DNA of 8,709 bases from Pseudomonadota bacterium (GTDB lineage: Bacteria > Pseudomonadota > Alphaproteobacteria > Acetobacterales > Acetobacteraceae): positions 1-8,709 of the forward strand of contig JAJZFF010000264.1 in assembly GCA_021805485.1 (NCBI GenBank). The letters are read 5' to 3'. Position numbers and translations under genes: made by a program. This document shows positions 6,237 to 8,709 of this stretch, in pieces; position 1 is the first letter of the stretch; every line of letters begins with the position of its first letter. Below the pieces are notes generated by a model. The model saw nothing but the letters and a program-made list of their open reading frames with translations. It was not told where the DNA came from and did not search any database.

Positions 6237-6877
6237 GGCGGCGGACGCGGCGCGCTCGCCGGAGCGTGCGTTTGCGGCGGGTCGATATAGAGCGGCTGGG
6301 GCGCGAGCGGCGGCAGGACGCCGGCGACGCGCTGGCGGGCAGCGGCGGCGATCGCCATCGGGGCCGGCAGGCGGGCGTCGGTGAGCAGCGTATCGGTGCC
6401 GCGCGCCGCCAGCCGTGCGGCGACGGCGATCGCGGCGTCGCCGGCGACGGCGAGCGGCCCGGCCGGGGCCGGCAGCGCCTCCAGCGCCCAGCTCGCAATG
6501 TCCCCGTTGCGGTCGAGAAAGACGGTGCCGCGCCGCGAATCGATGGCGACCCAGACGGCGCGGCCGCTGTCATCGGCAAGCGCGGCGCGCAGCGCCTCGC
6601 CGACGCTGACCGCGACGAGCTGGCATTCCGCTGCGGCGGCGTAGCCATGGGCGAGCGCGAGGGCGGCGCGCAGGCCGGTGAAGCTGCCCGGACCCACCGT
6701 CACCGCGACCAGATCGACCGTGCCACCGGCCGCCTGGAGCGCGGCGCCGGCGAGCGCGGCCAGACCGGCGGCGGCGCCGCGCGGCCCGTCGCGGAAGCGC
6801 TCGGCCAGCACGCCGTGCTCATCCACCACCGCGGCCCCGCACCGTGCCAGCGCCGCGTCCAGTGTCAGGATCCGCAT
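6233..6877 (-). CDS. tsaB: tRNA threonylcarbamoyladenosine biosynthesis protein TsaB
   Basis: This 214-residue TsaB (YeaZ) family protein is the ASKHA-fold partner of TsaD in adding threonylcarbamoyl to adenosine 37 of ANN-decoding tRNAs. The clearest signature is GPGSFTGLR (62-70), followed by the typical helix AALALAHGYA. AIDSRRGTVFL (111-121) and PQPLYIDPP (193-201) match the later conserved blocks. The N-terminal phosphate-loop-like region LDAALARCGAAVV replaces the more usual LDTS-type start, and no H-S-E motif is seen around residue 30. TsaB is thought to be a non-catalytic scaffold, so this need not abolish function. ATG 6877 was chosen because MRILTLD is the usual family start; a GTG directly before it (6878-6880) is possible. 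An AGGAA ribosome site lies at 6887-6891. rimI follows with a GTGA overlap. Confidence 0.93.
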   Translation of the reverse strand: MRILTLDAALARCGAAVVDEHGVLAERFRDGPRGAAAGLAALAGAALQAAGGTVDLVAVTVGPGSFTGLRAALALAHGYAAAAECQLVAVSVGEALRAALADDSGRAVWVAIDSRRGTVFLDRNGDIASWALEALPAPAGPLAVAGDAAIAVAARLAARGTDTLLTDARLPAPMAIAAAARQRVAGVLPPLAPQPLYIDPPQTHAPASAPRPPP

Positions 6878-6909
6878 CACCCATCGTTCCTATGGCAGGC
6901 CCGTCCCAA

Positions 6910-6952
6910 GCCTGGCTTGCGTCAGGCCCGGGCTCCCTTCACGCCCGGGGCC
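6910..6952. repeat. GC-rich inverted repeats between tsaB and the DUF2934 gene
   Basis: Two small hairpins lie side by side. GCCTG (6910-6914) pairs with CAGGC (6923-6927), and CCCGGGC (6927-6933) pairs with GCCCGGG (6943-6949) around a nine-base loop. They share base 6927, so they are alternatives, not simultaneous structures. The place fits a transcript end for the DUF2934 gene or a leader of tsaB. No T-tract is seen. Confidence 0.35.
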
Positions 6953-6964
6953 GCTTCCCACGAA

Positions 6965-7007
6965 GCCCGACGGTCTGCCGCGCGCCGCGCGCCGGCGCAA
7001 GTCGGGC
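6965..7007 (-). terminator. Possible terminator after the DUF2934 gene
   Basis: GTCGGGC (7001-7007) and GCCCGAC (6965-6971) form a seven-base inverted repeat that starts ten bases beyond the stop codon of the DUF2934 gene on the minus strand. The interval is itself GC-rich and partly self-complementary (GCGCGCCGCGCGCCGGCGC). There is no U-rich tail, so termination may be weak or need Rho. Confidence 0.35.
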
Positions 7008-7017
7008 CGTCTCCGGC

Positions 7018-7344
7018 TCAGGATTTGCGCAGCGCTTCGCGTGCCTTGCGCCGCGTCATCGGCGTCGGCGGCCGGTCCCCCTGGTCGCTCGTGCGGCCGG
7101 GAAATTCGCCCAGGTTTTCCTGCAGTTCCGCCTCCTCGACCCCCACCGGCACGGTCGGATCCGGATGGCGGATCATCGGGTTGGGCAACTGGCCGGCGGT
7201 TGGATTGTCGGTGATCGCCTGCAATTCCCGCGCGCGTTCGAGATATTCGTCCTCGCGGCCCGGCGGGCTGCCGTCGGCCTGCCAGAGCTTGCGGGCCCGC
7301 TGGCGGATCTGCTCGTCGTGCTTTCGGGAGCCCCTGTTTGCCAC
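7018..7344 (-). CDS. DUF2934-domain small hydrophilic protein
   Basis: This 108-residue soluble protein of unknown function has a DUF2934-type segment at about residues 8-43, with the pattern IRQRARKLWQADGSPPGR then EYLERARELQ. The rest is Pro/Gly/Glu-rich and probably disordered, ending in a basic tail (TRRKAREALRKS). No signal peptide or membrane helix is present. The start is taken as GTG 7342-7344, because GGAGGG lies five bases before it. The in-frame ATG at 7354-7356 overlaps that same ribosome site and would have none of its own. A much longer frame open upstream to 7863 runs antisense to phnC and is not credible as coding. The gene diverges from phnC across a 148-base gap. The role of DUF2934 is unknown to me. 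Confidence 0.8.
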   Translation of the reverse strand: MANRGSRKHDEQIRQRARKLWQADGSPPGREDEYLERARELQAITDNPTAGQLPNPMIRHPDPTVPVGVEEAELQENLGEFPGRTSDQGDRPPTPMTRRKAREALRKS

Positions 7345-7354
7345 ATTACCCTCC
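7345..7354 (-). promoter_or_regulatory. Ribosome site that decides the DUF2934 start
   Basis: On the minus strand GGAGGG (7349-7354) is followed by TAAT and then the GTG at 7342-7344. The ATG at 7356 shares its bases with this element, which argues for the GTG start. Confidence 0.65.
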
Positions 7355-7421
7355 ATGCCGGCGTGGTCCGCCGTGTGTTCCATCCTTGGCGCAAAGCCAG
7401 CGCGGGATCGGCGGGCGGTGC

Positions 7422-7459
7422 CATGATCCAGGTCAAGCCAGGATCGTGTAGCATGATCC
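7422..7459. promoter_or_regulatory. Repeated GATCC/GGATC elements upstream of phnC
   Basis: The divergent gap between the DUF2934 gene and phnC holds CATGATCC twice (7422-7429 and 7452-7459, 30 bases apart, close to three helical turns). An inverted GGATC (7441-7445) lies between them. CCAGG also repeats at 10-base spacing (7428-7432, 7438-7442). The arrangement resembles a regulator binding region, but no known operator was matched. Confidence 0.3.
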
Positions 7460-7492
7460 CGAGCGCTCAGGGGGGCGGAATCGGGGGCGGGG

Positions 7493-8269
7493 ATGCTGAC
7501 ACTGACCGGGCTGAGCTGCCGCTTCGGGCCGGTGACTGCCGTCGACGACGTGACGCTCTCCGTGCCCACGGGGCAGGTGCTGGGCATCATCGGCCCGTCG
7601 GGCGCGGGAAAATCCACGCTGCTGCGCCTGATCAACCGGCTCCAGGCGCCGAGCGCCGGGCGGATCGATTGCGACGGGCTCGATGTCACCGCCCTGCGCG
7701 GCCGCGCGCTGCGGCGCTGGCGTGGCGAGGCGGCGATGATCTTCCAGAGTTTCAACCTCATCCCGCGTCTGGACGTGCTCACGAACGTGCTGATCGGCCG
7801 GCTCGGGCATGTCAGCGCGCTGCGCGGGCTCGCCGGGCTGTTTTCCGCCGCGGAGCGGGCCATGGCGCTGGACCTGCTCGATCGCTACGGGCTCGCCGAT
7901 CGGGCGCTGGAGCGGGCGGGACGCTTGTCCGGCGGCGAGCAGCAGCGCGTCGCCATCTGCCGCGCGATGATGCAGGCGCCGCGCCTCGTGCTCGCCGACG
8001 AGCCGGTGGCCAGTCTCGATCCGCGCAACAGCCGCGTGGTGATGGACGCGCTGCGGGCGATCGCGCGGGAGGCGGGGCTGACGGTGCTCGTCAACCTGCA
8101 TGATCTCGCCCTCGCGCGCGCCTATTGCGATCGGCTGGTCGCCCTCGCCGCCGGGCGGGTGGTGTTCGACGGCGTGCCGGCGGCCCTGTCGGCGGCGCGC
8201 ATCGTCGAGATCTATGGCATGGACGAGACCGCGCTGGCCGAGGCAGGCTTAGCGCCCGCGCATGCCTGA
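7493..8269 (+). CDS. phnC: Phosphonate ABC transporter ATP-binding protein PhnC
   Basis: This 258-residue cytoplasmic ATPase subunit of a phosphonate/phosphate-ester importer has all ABC motifs in place: Walker A GPSGAGKST (34-42), Q-loop Gln85 in IFQSFNLI, signature LSGGEQQR (145-152), Walker B LVLADEP (165-171) with Glu170, and H-loop His203 in NLHDLALA. The Q-loop text (FQSFNLIPRLDVLTNVLIGRLG) and the NLHDLALARAYCDRLVAL stretch are typical of PhnC, as opposed to general amino-acid or lipoprotein ABC ATPases. The ATG at 7493 follows a G-rich stretch (GGGGGCGGGG) that can act as a ribosome site. phnD starts 21 bases after its stop, so phnC is the first gene of an operon that continues beyond the window. 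Confidence 0.93.
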   Translation: MLTLTGLSCRFGPVTAVDDVTLSVPTGQVLGIIGPSGAGKSTLLRLINRLQAPSAGRIDCDGLDVTALRGRALRRWRGEAAMIFQSFNLIPRLDVLTNVLIGRLGHVSALRGLAGLFSAAERAMALDLLDRYGLADRALERAGRLSGGEQQRVAICRAMMQAPRLVLADEPVASLDPRNSRVVMDALRAIAREAGLTVLVNLHDLALARAYCDRLVALAAGRVVFDGVPAALSAARIVEIYGMDETALAEAGLAPAHA

Positions 8270-8290
8270 TCGAGAGGAGGGACGTCCGCC

Positions 8291-8709
8291 ATGCTGGCTC
8301 GCCGCGCGCTGATCGCTGGCCTGTCGCTGTTCGCCGCGACCCAAGCCCGTGCCGCGCCGGAGGCGACGGCGGTGGTGATGCCGGCCCCGGGGCGGCGGGC
8401 CTGGGCGAGCGAGGTGCCGCTCATTCGCGTCGGTCTGCTCGGCGGCGAGAACGATTCCGACCGGCTCGCGCGCTGGGACGGCTATATCAAGCTGCTGCAG
8501 GCGACGTTCGACGTGCCGGTGAAGCCGCTGATGGCGGCCGATTATGCCGGGGTGATCCAGGCCTTCGCCGCCCGCCAGGTGGAGCTCGCCTATATGAGCC
8601 CGGCCGCCTACGCCGCCGCCTGGCTCGAAAGCAGCGGCGACATCGAGCCGCTGGTGACCGCGGAGGAGGCCGATGGCTCCACGTCCTACGTCTCGGTGAT
8701 GTATGTGCG
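8291..8709 (+). CDS. phnD: Phosphonate ABC transporter substrate-binding protein PhnD (5' part)
   Basis: This gene is cut by the window edge after about 139 codons. It starts at ATG 8291, ten bases after an AGGAGG (8275-8280), a slightly long spacing. Residues 1-21 form a signal peptide (MLARRALIAGLSLFAATQARA) with a likely cut at ARA-A, so the mature protein is periplasmic. The paired Arg recalls a Tat signal, but the rest of the Tat consensus is absent. The mature part shows RVGLLGGENDSDR, then WDGYIKLLQATFDVPVKP, then DYAGVIQAFAARQVELAYM and a DGSTSYVSVMYV strand. These match the PhnD lobe order, including the DYAGIIQ-type ligand-loop motif of E. coli PhnD. The exact ligand (phosphonate, phosphite, phosphate ester) cannot be deduced. 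Confidence 0.92.
   Translation, partial: MLARRALIAGLSLFAATQARAAPEATAVVMPAPGRRAWASEVPLIRVGLLGGENDSDRLARWDGYIKLLQATFDVPVKPLMAADYAGVIQAFAARQVELAYMSPAAYAAAWLESSGDIEPLVTAEEADGSTSYVSVMYV

Noticed and set aside
6965..7010. CRISPR or REP-type repeat in the GC-rich gap after the DUF2934 gene
   Set aside because: Only a single inverted repeat with GC-rich filler is present; there are no regularly spaced direct repeats.
6107..7426. Plus-strand open frame across tsaB and the DUF2934 gene
   Set aside because: Its translation is Arg/Gly-rich without motifs, and the minus strand carries the clear GPGSFTGLR and RimI signatures.
7417..7437. Pho box upstream of phnC
   Set aside because: GTGCCAT and AGGTCAA resemble CTGTCAT half-sites only weakly (about five and four of seven) and the spacing is off by one, so a PhoB site is not supported.
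7345..7863. N-terminal extension of the DUF2934 gene to 7863
   Set aside because: It would run antisense to the phnC Walker A and Q-loop region. The strong ribosome site at 7349-7354 supports a start at 7344.

Overview
The window is very GC-rich, with third codon positions almost always G or C. Its gene families (TsaB-RimI pair, DUF2934, PhaC-like Cys hydrolase, phnCD) fit a high-GC alphaproteobacterium, plausibly in the Rhodospirillales/Acetobacteraceae range. That placement is inference from style and gene content; there is no rRNA or other taxonomic marker here. No tRNA, rRNA, CRISPR array, insertion sequence or phage gene was found. Genes are packed tightly and no gap between genes exceeds about 150 bases.

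Layout, left to right. (1) 1-696, plus strand: the 3' part of a PhaC-like alpha/beta hydrolase with a Cys-type nucleophile elbow. (2) 720-2982, plus: a PAS-GGDEF-EAL protein with a degenerate GGDEF site and an apparently fully catalytic EAL domain, followed 13 bases later by a small stand-alone BLUF blue-light sensor. Together they look like a two-gene light-to-cyclic-di-GMP module. (3) 3131-5773, plus: a secreted SGNH/GDSL hydrolase followed at once by a cytoplasmic LVIVD-repeat beta-propeller protein. The propeller carries a regular set of histidines, one per blade in five blades, which suggests an uncharacterised metal centre. (4) 5754-6877, minus: tsaB and rimI, overlapping by GTGA. tsaB acts in tRNA t6A37 synthesis and rimI in N-terminal acetylation of ribosomal protein S18 and related targets. 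rimI overlaps the end of the propeller gene tail to tail. (5) 7018-7344, minus: a small DUF2934 protein whose start is best placed at a GTG behind a strong Shine-Dalgarno sequence. (6) 7493-8709, plus: phnC and the start of phnD, the ATPase and periplasmic binding protein of a phosphonate/phosphate-ester ABC importer. The remaining subunits lie beyond the window.

Most genes are ordinary. The best candidates for something under-described are the split BLUF/EAL light-signalling pair, the SGNH hydrolase plus histidine-lined LVIVD propeller operon, and, on a smaller scale, the repeated GATCC/GGATC elements between the DUF2934 gene and phnC.
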